From: Asterochloris sp. CNOR1 | Taxonomy: Eukaryota; Chlorophyta; Trebouxiophyceae; Trebouxiales; Trebouxiaceae | NCBI GenBank assembly: GCA_963969365.1 | Contig: OZ017750.1 | Span: 1,860,001-1,924,000 of the forward strand | Length of the DNA stretch: 64,000 bases | Direction: 5' to 3' | Translations under genes and position numbers: made by a program | The notes under the pieces: model-generated | The model's database searches: none | Told to the model about the DNA's origin: nothing | What the model saw: only the letters and a program-made list of their open reading frames with translations | Shown here: positions 23,103-33,895 of the stretch, piece after piece | How the letters are laid out: each line of letters opens with the position of its first letter | Numbering within the stretch: position 1 is the stretch's first letter

Positions 23103-26100
23103 GCAAAGTTGAGGTTGCCTATGCGCTGGCAGCTGGCAACTGCCTCAGCAAGTGTAGCTGCGGCTTCTTCAAGCCGACTATTTGTAACGATCTGACTTTT
23201 ACTGAAATCTTCAATTTCGACTGATGGACTCTGTTGATTGCTGCTGTTGCTGTGAGATCTTAAGCAGAGAGGGATGGTGGGTCTTGACCAGGAGCTCCAA
23301 TAGCTCCTGAAAGTCGAAGTCTGGAGAGTCCTTGACCTCCTGCAGCCAGGCAGAGGCATGTTGCCAGGGGCTACAGCCCTGCTGTGATAGCAGACTATGC
23401 ATGGCAGTCACCTTCAGCATGGTGCGCCATCGCCGCCGCACCACCTGTGCATTGCGGCCCTTCACAAGGCTGCCCCAGTCCAGCTGGTGCTCATGCTGCA
23501 CCTTGCTGTGCAGCATTGAGCGCAGCATGCGCCTGTCGTCGCCACTGCCCCACAGCCCTGCACAGCCAGCAGGCGATGTCAGTGCTGGCAGCGTGGGCAA
23601 CATTGCAGCAAAAGCCTCAGGAAGGATGCTGAGCAGATGCTGCCCAAGAGCTGGGCACGCCAAATCGGGCCAAGCACTTCAGGTGCTTCCCATAAGCCGG
23701 GTCAGGCAGCAATTCTGCCCACCTCTGGCAACCATCGAGGGGCAGAGCTGCCTGTACCACTTGTCCCTGCACTGTGTGTCTGAGCGCGTCCCGTGTCGCT
23801 CTGCCACAGTTGCCCAGTCAACATCATCCAGGATGATGCGGCCGGTCTTCTTCGGCTGACTTGCCCCTGCATCCACCCCAATGTCCTCCAGGGAGAGCAC
23901 TGGAGTGCGTCCTGCAGCAGCTGCCTCGTTGGCCTGCATGGAAAGGCGAGCAGCATTGACAGCCTTGCAGTGGCACCCACTGAGGCAGAGGCAGATATAT
24001 GGGCATTCCCTCACTTGCCTGCAGGCTGCAGGACTGGCACTGCGCGCCATTCCCAGACATGTGCTGTGAACACTGTAGCCTCCTACTGGCAGCAATCGAA
24101 GGAGCAGGTCAAGGATGGCAGCTCTTAGTGATGTACCTCCCGCGGTGCTACATAGCAGGCCAGCAGGGTTTTGTTCAGGCTCAGCAATTAGGGCTGTTCA
24201 GTCTGCACCATGGCATTGGCAGGTGGTGCTGTGCCTGTGCAACAGCCCCACCTGCCGGCGCTGTAGAAGCATGCTATTAGCACACAACTGCAGCCGGCAG
24301 GGTTTGATAGCTGCCTTTGACCAACTTCAATCAAACAACAATCAATTCCGGCCCCATGACCTCCTCATGTAGCACATGAGTGCAGCCAGAGGGACTGTCT
24401 GCTTTAGACAGCAGAAAAGTTAGGGACTGGGCAAAGGCATGCAACTGCAATGCCCCCATGTACACTCCAACAGCACAGCATTGTCACGGTAGAATGCCTG
24501 CAGATGAGTTGCTAACAGAGACAAGGGAAAAAAACAGACAGAGGGAATCATGTGTTCAAGAGAGGGGCAGACATGTCTGCAGCATTCACAAGACTGCGCA
24601 ACCTGCGGCCACTCCATGGACCCCCCAATAAAGCCCTGACCAGAAGAGCTGGGGCAGCAGGCTACCAATCGAGAAGCCTGACCTGACGGCGCTCTATGTA
24701 CTCCTCCACCAGCTGCCGCAGCCTGGCAGTCTCCTCTTCGTCCCATTTGCCCTTGCGCTGGCTTTCGCCTAAGCGCACCTCCTTCCACCGGTCGCGGCAA
24801 CTAGCTGCAGCCCCCAACCACACTGCTCTCAGCCACCTGAACCCACGACCGCTGCAGACCCACAGGTCTAGACAGATGATGTGCCCTGATGCTGGCTCAT
24901 ATGCTGGTTGATGCAGCTGTGCGTCGCAGTGAATGGCTGCTTTTGTGCCCCTTGCATTGACCTGATGCTGGTGAGTCCTTCCAGCACGCCCGCAAAGGGA
25001 CTCAGCAACTTTCAGCGTGTGCCCACCTGGGGCACGCTCCAAGAGGGGCCCTATCTCCTTCCACTTTGCGCCCTTCTGCTCCACCAGGTCATGCAGGCGC
25101 AGGTCCTCCTCTGGTGTCCACCTCCCCTGCGGCAGGGCAGAGAATGCAGTCAAGTGGCGCCGTCAGTCAGACTTGAAGGACGACTGAAACACACAAATTG
25201 TACGGCGTTGCACCTGTGGCAGCATCAGCAGTGCATGTGAGGGGTTGCCTGTTCTGCAACAGCATAACCTTTGCACACAACTCCCTAGCTCAAGCGCAGA
25301 ATGAAAGCAGCCAAGCAATTTGACCTCCTCGCGCTAGCACTGCAGCGTCTCACCTTGTATGCATACTGGTGCAGCATCCGTGTTCCACAGGCCCACACTG
25401 ACTTTGCCGTCCTGTCAGGAAGCTGCTGGGCAACAACCTGCCAGGCGCCTGCTGCCTGACTGCGGTCCTCCCCATGCCGGGTGGCAAACAGCCAGCTCAG
25501 GTCCTCCTTGCTGAGGCTGTGCTCATCTGCATAGTCCTGCAGGAGGTAGGCGGCTCATTGTTGCCCACGCCACTTCACAAGATCTACTGCATGCCGCACA
25601 GCAGTTTGCTGGCAGGCCACCACAATGCCACAGTGCCTTTCACACTGGCCTGTACAATCAGGGCTCCAGGGCCAGAAGAAGAAGCTTTGAGGTGTATGTG
25701 AGGCTGCAACACCTGAAGGGCCCACTGCTGCACTGTGCGTCAGTGCCCCCAGGCTGGGCAGAGACTGCTCAATTGCGCCTGTGAGGGGCACAGCCGCTGG
25801 GAAGCCCCATCATGCACCATCACAGCCTGCTCCATGACCTGACACTGGCGGCTCCTGCCTCTTCCTGAGGAGCCACTGCTGCCAGGCGTATCAGTGCTTC
25901 CAGCTGTGTGGAGTCAGCTGCTGCACTGCATACTTCATCTCTACTCTCCGCCTTTTGGGCAGGGCCTGTGCCCCATGCCGATCTGTCCATCCAGTCCCCA
26001 CGCGCAGACCGTCCAGCCCGCATGCACAGGCTTCTGAGCAGCAGCACGCACCATGATGGCCTGCTTGATAGTTTCACGCTCTGCCTTGCTGAAGCGCCCT

Positions 26101-27100
26101 TTCTTGACATCACTGCGCCGCTGGTCCTCCCGCCAAGTGGGGATCAGGTTGTCTGCAGCGGATGCTGTCGCCGTCGCGCCCATGCGCCGCCTCTTGCGCT
26201 TAGGGCCCACCCCTGCGGCACCTTCATCTGCTCCTGCTGGCCTGGCTGCCTCCTCTGCCCTCAGTGCTGCCTTGGATAGAGCATGCTCTGCCTTCGGGTA
26301 AGATGTGCCGCTCTGAGCGACAGGGTCTCCTTCCGTGGCAGGTGCCTCAACACCATCTGCAGGTGCTGCCTTGCGTGAGGCACGGTTGGCGGGTCTGGCT
26401 GCGCCGATCCCAGCATCTGTGCCAGGTGCCTCTGCAGCATCCCCTGTGCTGGCTGCTCCGGTCTCCTTGCAGTTCCTGCGCCTTTTCTGCTTGCCGCCGG
26501 AGGCGGGTGCCTGCTTGCGGCCTGTGGCTGCCGGAGTGGCCAAGGACAGCAGGCCCACAGGTGCAGCACTGTCCCTTGAGGCCTCCACTGCCTCAGCTGG
26601 AGCAGCCTTGGCAGGAGCAGCCACAGCATCGTGCCGCTTCCTTTTTGTGCCAGTGTTGGATGGAGTCGCTGCACCTGCTAGCTCTGCAGGCTGCGGTGCA
26701 GTGGCTTCTCGCTTGCCAGCATGAGCTCTGAGGGGACTGCGTGAGCTGACGCGCTCGTTCTGGAGTTTGAACATTGACTGACCCCTGCATAGCAAGTCCT
26801 TGAATGAGACTCAGCGGCACACTTAGGCACTGATGCTTACAGTGCCAGACAGCGTCCATGAGCACCTGCTGGATGCCAGAAAACTCTGAACTTCGCCCCT
26901 CAGTTTGTCTTTCTTGGGTTTGGCACCCTGCTCCTTTGCTGTTGCTGCACTCCTCTTCACCACCTACAGACAACATATGGAAGCTGCCCAACTCACATCA
27001 TGCTCAGCATGAGCACAGCATGAACAGGCACCTTAGACAGAGAGGTTGACTTTTTGGTGCCTTGAGCAAGGACATCTGAAACAATGCGCGCCCAATCCAT
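23099..27100 (-). CDS. Reb1/TTF1/DMTF1-like Myb-repeat DNA-binding protein
   Basis: A multi-Myb protein of the family that binds rDNA terminator/replication-barrier sites in fungi and animals. The chosen start at 27100 gives [20 protein letters not shown], then an exon [19 protein letters not shown], then a long Ala/Lys-rich disordered part (about 26060-26790) with basic clusters KRKRH and KRKRRR, likely nuclear signals. Next come [40 protein letters not shown] (25380-25530) with [35 protein letters not shown] with [11 protein letters not shown] (25020-25140), [20 protein letters not shown] (24690-24800), [20 protein letters not shown] with [14 protein letters not shown] (23720-23900) and [20 protein letters not shown] (23420-23490). 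The tail is uncertain: one frame stops at 23211; a GTCAAG...CAACAG intron would join [13 protein letters not shown]...LNFA, stop 23099-23101. Confidence 0.8.
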
Positions 27101-27247
27101 CTCTGCAGGAATGTTTTGAGTGGCATTGGCGATTGTAGGTCAATCAGCTTCCTCGCCCAGATTTGCGCATCCAGGTCAGAAGGCAGCCTTCTGTTCCTGA
27201 CTCAGATAAGCAGGCATCAGTCATCTGGCATTTGGAAGGGTCCCCAA
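27101..27247. promoter_or_regulatory. Divergent promoter between Myb gene and HOP
   Basis: Only 147 bp separate the two start codons on opposite strands. It must carry the 5' UTRs and core promoters of both, so they probably share control elements. I see no clear TATA box or a heat-shock element array, which might have been expected beside a co-chaperone gene. Confidence 0.6.
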
Positions 27248-30200
27248 ATGAGCGCAGACGATCTTAAAGTGAGGCAGTCACCGGGCACGGCGTCTTTCTG
27301 GTTGCCTTCTGCTGAGGCTGATTGCATCTGTTCTGATCTGCAGGCACTGGGCAACAAAGCCTTTTCAGCAGGAAATTTTGATGAAGCAATCACAGCATTC
27401 TCAGATGCGATCAAGCTAGCCCCAGACAACCATGTGCTGTACAGCAACCGGTCTGCCTCTTACGTGAGCATGCTGCTTGCTTCTCAGGAGCCTTGCATCC
27501 CCACAGGCCTGTTACAATTGTGCCATTTTCTGGCTGCAGGCCAGCCTCAAGCGCTATGAGGAGGCACTAGAGGATGCTAAGAAGGTAGCGGCTGGCGCCT
27601 AGGGCTCCCATGTTGTGTATGGTTATGCTCACATGGAACACCATGCGGAAGCTTCTGGACCTCAGTCATGTGCACAGGAGCCAGCTAGGCTGTCTGACTG
27701 CAGGTCACCTCCATCAAGCCAGACTGGCCCAAGGGCTACTCACGCCTGGGGGCAGCAAACATGGGCCTTGGCCACCTGGATGAAGCAGTGCAGGCATACT
27801 CTCAGGGTCAGTCTAGCAGGCAGCATCCCTGCCACCCTGGGCCGTCTTTGCCTGCCTGCCTGCTGCAGGGCAAATGCATCCCTGACCCTGCAACCTAGCC
27901 TGGACTGCTCATATTGCCTGGCACGGGACTGCAGCTCAACACCTTTCTCGGCCAAGGTGAAGCCCAGACTCTGCAAGCTCTGCAGTACTGTGCAATGCAG
28001 GCCTGCAGCATGACCCAGACAATGCGGGCCTCAAGTCTGACCTGGAGGCTGCACAGGCAGATCAGGCGCGCAAGAAGCGGGGCCATGGGCTCTTTGGGGC
28101 CCAGATGCTGGCCAAGCTGGCAGTCAACCCTAAGACCAGCGGCTTCCTGCAGCAGCCAGACTTCATGAGGATGATGCAGGATATCAACAACCACCCAGAC
28201 CACATGGGCAACTACCTGGGAGACCCCCGGTTCCAGATGGCGCTGGAGGTAGGTTCTGTCCTTGTGCTCAAGCGGCTGCTCACTTTGGCGGCGTTGCACT
28301 GCTTGAAGCAGCCTGGCCCCAAGTGACGCAAGAGGTGGCTTGTCAAGAGCCTCTTTGATCTTGGCCATGTCACCACCTGAAATGTCGTGAGTAGGTCCTG
28401 TGAGAGGTGACATTGCCTGCAATGTAATGCTGAGCGAGCTCTCCACTCGCAACATGTAAGCCTGCTAGTAGTACTGCGTTTCTTGCCAGCGGAAGCTGCA
28501 GAAGACCAAGAGCTGGCTGCAGGTGGGCTTGCTGCTGGACAAAGGCTGCTGCTGCTGTGCCTTGACTGGTGATGACAGCTGCAAGCAGCCAGCATATTGG
28601 CTGCAGGTGGGAATGGGCCTGTCTATGCGGACGGCTGACGATGATCTGGGCATGAATGGCCATGGGCCAGCTTCAGGAGATGAGGCACACAGTCAGCCAT
28701 CATCTCAGGTCGGGATCCCCCGCTAAGCACTGAACAGCCTGAAGAGCGCCTGCTGGCTGGCAACTTTTACATCTGCTGCAGCAGAACCCCTTTTGAAAGT
28801 CACCAGAGTGCTGGCGCATCACAGCAGCAGGTGGAGTGACACGCGTCCTTCTGCTCAGGACTTGCTGCATGGTAGCTGAGATCCTGAACGCTAAGTGAAT
28901 GCACCCCTGCCCCCAAGGGTCCTCACAGGCAATGTCAGGTTGCTCGTCTGTGCAATACATGTGCATCTGTTCCATGCTTCACTCCAGGCAGCACTAGCCG
29001 TAGCCCAGGCACAAATCAGACTTATCCCCAAGCCTGACTCGGTACAGCCAGCATCAGATGTCTAAACCCTCATGTTGCATTGCACAATGCTAGCTTCCAC
29101 ACAAGCAGGATCACCGCCAAGCCTGAGCACAGGGACGAGCCAGACAGTGGTGCACACAGATCTCCAATCCATTGACAGCTGCATGCAGGCTGCCACACAA
29201 GCAGCATCCGCCTCCAAGCCTGTGCCTAAGGATGAGCCTGAGGTGGTGCCTATGGACGAGGATGTTGACCCCGAGACCAAGGCTCGGCAGGAGGCTGAGG
29301 CCGAGGCCCAGAGAGAGAAGGAGGCTGGCAATGCTGCCTACAAGCAGCGCCAGTTTGAAGAGGCCCTGCGACACTACGACCGGGCCCTGGAGCTCAACGA
29401 CAAGGACATCTCCTTCCTCACCAACAAGTGAGCAGGATAGCTGTGTCTGCAGGGATGCCTTGGTAGGAGGGGTGCATGGGCAGGGGTTGGGCGGTCGCCT
29501 CTGCAGCGCGATGACCTGTTCCAGAAGTGAATCGCGACACAGCTGCGTGGTTGTCTGGGCTGCCAGGGGAAATGCTGCTCTTCTATGAGGAGTGGCACAC
29601 CGTGCATGATGAGACTATCTGAGACCTTCAGGATAGCTGTGTCTGCAGCTGGTCAGAAGATCTGCCAGGACTGACGCCATGCAAACATGTGGGTATTTCG
29701 CGTTGCTTTGGGCTAGTGCAGCACTTGCTCATCCAGGTGTGGACAGGCAGCAACACAGATGCCTCCCTTCCATGTCTATCTCTGTGCTAGCCGCTTGCGG
29801 TGCGGCCTAATGAACATGCACTGTGCAGTCTTCCCGTGTACCAGCAGGGCGGTTGTGCCACTCAAGATGTGTCTGAAGCAAGATGCACTTCCAGCCTCTC
29901 GACCTGTCCCTGTGTGGCAGTTTGATAGTGTTGAAATTGAGCAGCTTGCTGCTCCCACCAACAACCTCTCTCAGACCTTCCTGTTGGCTCCTGGCCTTGC
30001 CCAGTGTCAGGCTGGCCTTGCCACAAGGCCTTGCTACAGTGTTGATTGGCCACCCTGCAGGGCAGCAGCTTGCTCTGAAGCAATGGCCAGCTTTGAATGT
30101 GCCCCTGTATGGCTGGAAATGCAATTGAGATAGGGCAGCATACTTTCTTCTGGGCCTGCCCCTGCATGAGTGACAGTGCAGTATGAGGTGGTCAGCCATG

Positions 30201-33200
30201 GCAGCTGACTGCTTGGTCTGCACCTGTAGATTGCTGTGCACATCTGCAGGCTTGCCATTTAGCCCTGCTTCACATGCTGAGCCAGGAGCAACACATGCGA
30301 GCATGCTGCCAAAGCCTGTTGCACATGTCACGCTAGATGCCCTGCAGGGCGATGGTGCGATCTGAGTCTGGCACCCATGACACCGAGGCAGCTTGCTACT
30401 CACTGACCCCCTTCTGTAGCAATATCTGCACCCAGAGTATGCTCCTTGTAGGACGCTGTGTAAACTTTCAGACACATCTGGCCTGCACTGCACACATGCA
30501 GCCATGCCCCCAGAATCTGCTGCACATGGGTTCACAGCGTGTTTTGGCCTGCCCTGCAGGGCGGCGGTGCAGTTTGAGATGAGCAGCTATGACGACTGCA
30601 TCGCTACCTGCAACACTGCGGTGGAGCGGGGCCGCGAGCTGCGCGCAGACTACAAGCAGGTGGCCAAGGCCCTCACGCGCAAGGGCAATGCGCTGGTGAA
30701 GAAGGGGGACCTGGAGGACGCCATCGAGGTGTACCACAAGGCGCTGACAGAGCACAGGTGTGCTCAGCACCTTGATGGCTCTGTGCAGATTGCCTTACTC
30801 CCTTATCTCAGCCAAGCAAGTCAGTACAGCTGGTGAGGTGTATTGCAAGGCACACATCTGTGCATAAACTTTTAGCTGCTCTAGGTTGTGGCATGGCCTT
30901 GCTGCTGCCCAGTCCACACTGGGAAAGGAAGGCCTCATAGAGCAAAAGGTGGCTCAGAACCTGTCCTGTTGCCTCTGTCAGAGCACAGGAGGGAGCCACT
31001 GCACCTCTGCCATCGTTAAATGCATTTTCTGATCACATTCACTGGATTAGGTTGCAAATAGCAGGCAAATGCATGTCTTGATGAGGCTGTCAGGCTAGCA
31101 TGCCTTGCATTACCCCTGCCAGCAATGGCCTGGGAAGCGCACAATCAGGTTATATTGTTCATAAATCAAGATGATTGCACAAGCATACTCGAGATACCTG
31201 CTCAGGGTTGCCAGCTGCCATGCAGAGTGCCAGGCGCTGTTCTCATAATATGCCAATGTGCCGCAGGAACCCTGACACCCTCAAGCGCCTGAATGAGACT
31301 GAGCGCAAGATGAAGGAGAAGAAGCTACAGGACTACATCAACATGGACCTATCCAACGAGGAGAGAGAGAAGGGGAACCAGGTGAGGCACCTGGGGGACT
31401 TCCCCAGTGGCTCCCAGGCAGCAATGGCTGCTAGCTCATGTGCTGGGGGACAGTGTGAAGCCAGATTGAATGTGGACCTGTCCAAAACAATGAGAAGCTG
31501 AACGTCAGCTAATCCAAGACGCTGGCAATTGTTTAGCCATCTTATCAGTTGTCGATCTTGTCAGGGCTCTGCTTGTGTGGCAGGAATGTTGTGACATGGC
31601 CTCCACCTGGGTACTGCTAAGCAGCTTCCCAATTCCTGATTTGCTTGTCAGCCTGACTGTCACAGAGAAGGGGAGCCAGGGGGCCACCTGCAGATGCTGG
31701 GTGGTGTCCACGTATCGATTTTACCGCAAAGTGAGGCGGGCGGGCGGGCGCCCGCAGGGGCAACCTGCCTGCCTAGCATGGGGATGGTGGCTCTGCCTGG
31801 GACAATGGTATCTGTGGGCCCTGAATTGGGCAGAGTCTAAGCTTGACACGAAAGGATATTCTCCAGCAGTCTTGTAGCCCTGCTGCCTGCCCTGCAGGCC
31901 TTCAAGGACCAGAACTACCCGGAGGCTGTCAAGCACTACACAGAGGCGCTGGAGAGGGGGCCGCCCTCAGTCAACCCTGAGGCACACAAGCTCTTCAGCA
32001 ATCGGGCAGCCTGCTACACCAAGTTAGGGGCCTGGGACCAGGGGCTCAAGGATGCAGACAAGTGCATCGAGCTGAAGCCAGACTTTCCCAAGGGCTACTC
32101 CCGCAAGGTGGGCTGCTGACCACCCCATGCAGGCCCCATTCGGGCTTGTGTAGGGCATGTGATAGGACCTACCATGTCTATTACAGGCTGTCAGCATCTG
32201 TCTGGAGCCTATCAGCAGCATGTGCAAAGTAGAAGCTGGCTTAGGTCAATTCCGCGCAAGGTGCAGCAGTAGCTGCAGCTGCAACTGCCTGAACAGGAGT
32301 CTTGCCTCATGCCCGCTGCTGGCAGCCTGAGGATCTGTGTGGCGCCTGTGAGCAGCACTAGCTGCGGTGCTCGCTGAGGTTTGTAGCTCTGCACTGCCTG
32401 CTGCGGGGGGAGGGCTGGGGCAACGGGCTTCAGGGGAGATGCTCAGTTTCTGTGTCAGTGCAGTGAGGCTGCTGGATGTGCTCAGTCCAGGTCTGAGCTG
32501 CACCGCAGGCATCACTGGGAACCAGCGCCCCATCGGACCAGCCTTAGTTCTGCAGACCCTGACCTGCTACTCTCCTGGAGACATCACTGGTCACCAAAGC
32601 CCTCTCTGATGAGCCCCCTGCAAACTCTCACCTTCTGCCTCCCCTGACGCTCTGCAGGGTCCCCTGCGAATTTGTTAATGAAGAGCACCCTCAGTTGCTG
32701 ACACTCTTTGGGCCGTTCAGCTGCTGATTGCTGTCAGTTGCTGCTCTGCAGGGGCACCTGCAGTTCTTCATGAAGGACCATGACAAGGCCCTTGAGACCT
32801 ACCAGGAGGGACTGAAGCATGAGCCCAACAGCGAGGAGCTCAAGGAGGGGGTGCGGAGGTGCATGGAGCACATAAACAAGGTGGATTCAGTTTGCAAGAG
32901 ATGCGGCCTTCAGATTGCATTGACACCATCATTGCTCTCCCAACTGCCAGCTTGTCAGCAGCCTGCCCAACGTGTCTGCATACCAATAGCAAAGTTTACA
33001 GATTGCTCAGCGTGCTGCAATGCTTGCTTGCCTGTTGTTATAGCCCTCTGCAGAAGGCGCTTAAACTTTGTGTCTAAGCCACGAACTTCTTCCATTACTT
33101 TGATAGTCATTCTTATCAAGCCCTTGCCTTTCCGCCTTTGCAGCTTGCAGGAATGGATGCCACTCCTTGAATTCATCCCTACCTCATATCACTACCATGG

Positions 33201-33729
33201 TTTGCTAAAGATCATTCATCGTGCCCTGCTACCAGTTGAGCGCAAGAATGACCGGCATGAGGGTCTTCCTCCCACGCACAAGTGTCACCCCCAACCTGTC
33301 GTAGCTTGTGCAGTGCGATGCATCCCCCAGGCACACCTAGCAACTTATTATGAGCTGTGGCACAAGGTTCACTCGTTGTCCTGCCGCAGCTGGCAGGTGG
33401 GGAAGTCCCCGAGGGGGAGCTTGAGCCGCTAATGTGTTCTAGTATGCCCATTGACTTTCCTGCAGTGACTGTCAAATATGACTGACCGATGCTTACACTG
33501 CCTGCTGCAGCTTGCACGTGGGGATGCCAGCGAGGAGGAGCTGGAGCAGCGGCGAGCCAAGGCCATGCAGGACCCCGAGGTGCAGAACATTTTGACCGAC
33601 CCTGTCATGCGGCAGGTGCTGCAGGACCTGCAGGAGAATCCCAAGCAGTCGCAGCATCACCTGAAGAACCAACAGATTGCCAATAAGCTGCAGAAGCTGG
33701 TGCGGGCTGGCATTGTGCGCATGGGCTAG
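27248..33729 (+). CDS. HOP: HSP70-HSP90 organizing protein HOP/STI1
   Basis: A cytosolic co-chaperone that bridges HSP70 and HSP90. Twelve exons keep phase: 27248-27268, 27344-27463, 27540-27584, 27704-27806, 28001-28248, 28607-28708, 29189-29427, 30560-30757, 31267-31381, 31898-32107, 32752-32880 and 33511-33729, about 580 residues as usual for plants. TPR1 starts at [18 protein letters not shown], the DP1 part includes [20 protein letters not shown], and an acidic linker ([20 protein letters not shown]) leads to TPR2A ([40 protein letters not shown]) and TPR2B ([49 protein letters not shown]). DP2 closes with [20 protein letters not shown]. Four introns contain decayed copies of the next exon's start. 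Confidence 0.96.
28523..28545 (+). repeat. Exon-edge echo of HOP exon 6
   Basis: CTGGCTGCAG followed by GTGGGCTTGCTGCTGG lies 84 bp before the real TTGGCTGCAG|GTGGGAATGGGCCTG acceptor of exon 6 (28607). The same acceptor and the first codons (VGLLLDKG against VGMGLSMR) recur. A short match, so moderate support on its own. Confidence 0.5.
28987..29160 (+). repeat. Two exon-edge echoes of HOP exon 7
   Basis: The start of exon 7 (29189, GCTGCCACACAAGCAGCATC) recurs at 29093 as GCTTCCACACAAGCAGGATC and stays alignable for about 65 bp (CCAAGCCTG, GACGAGCC, GTGGTG). An older copy at about 28987-29052 shares CCCCAAGCCTGA and flanks. The period is about 96-105 bp. The copies lie in the intron preceding the exon they copy. 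Confidence 0.75.
30061..30395 (+). repeat. Exon-edge echoes of HOP exon 8
   Basis: The real acceptor CCTGCAG|GGCGGCGGTGC (30560) has a copy 212 bp upstream, CCTGCAG|GGCGATGGTGC at 30348, with a matching upstream flank (TGTTGCACATGTCACG against TGCTGCACATGGGTTCACAG). A weaker one, CCCTGCAG|GGCAGCAGC, is at 30061. Also, AGGATAGCTGTGTCTGCAG occurs twice in the same intron, after the donor (about 29434) and near 29630. Confidence 0.65.
33390..33432 (+). repeat. Exon-edge echo of the HOP last exon
   Basis: The last exon starts (33511) CTTGCACGTGGGGATG and encodes [15 protein letters not shown] copy 121 bp upstream, after CCTGCCGCAG, reads CTGGCAGGTGGGGAAG and encodes [14 protein letters not shown] in the same phase; 32 of 42 bases agree by hand count. 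Its frame stays open for 31 codons, then stops. Use of this acceptor would give a HOP lacking DP2. Confidence 0.8.
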
Positions 33730-33895
33730 TGTCCTGCAGCAGCCATACCCCAGCATGTTTGTGTTTACCAACCACTAGAACGAGCTGAATGCTTGAGAAC
33801 CTGACTGCTGGATCCGATGTCAAGTCGCTTTCAAGCAAATTAAGTTGAACACTCCTGCGCAGCTCTGGTAAAGTTTGTCATGCAGCTGGGTTTTT

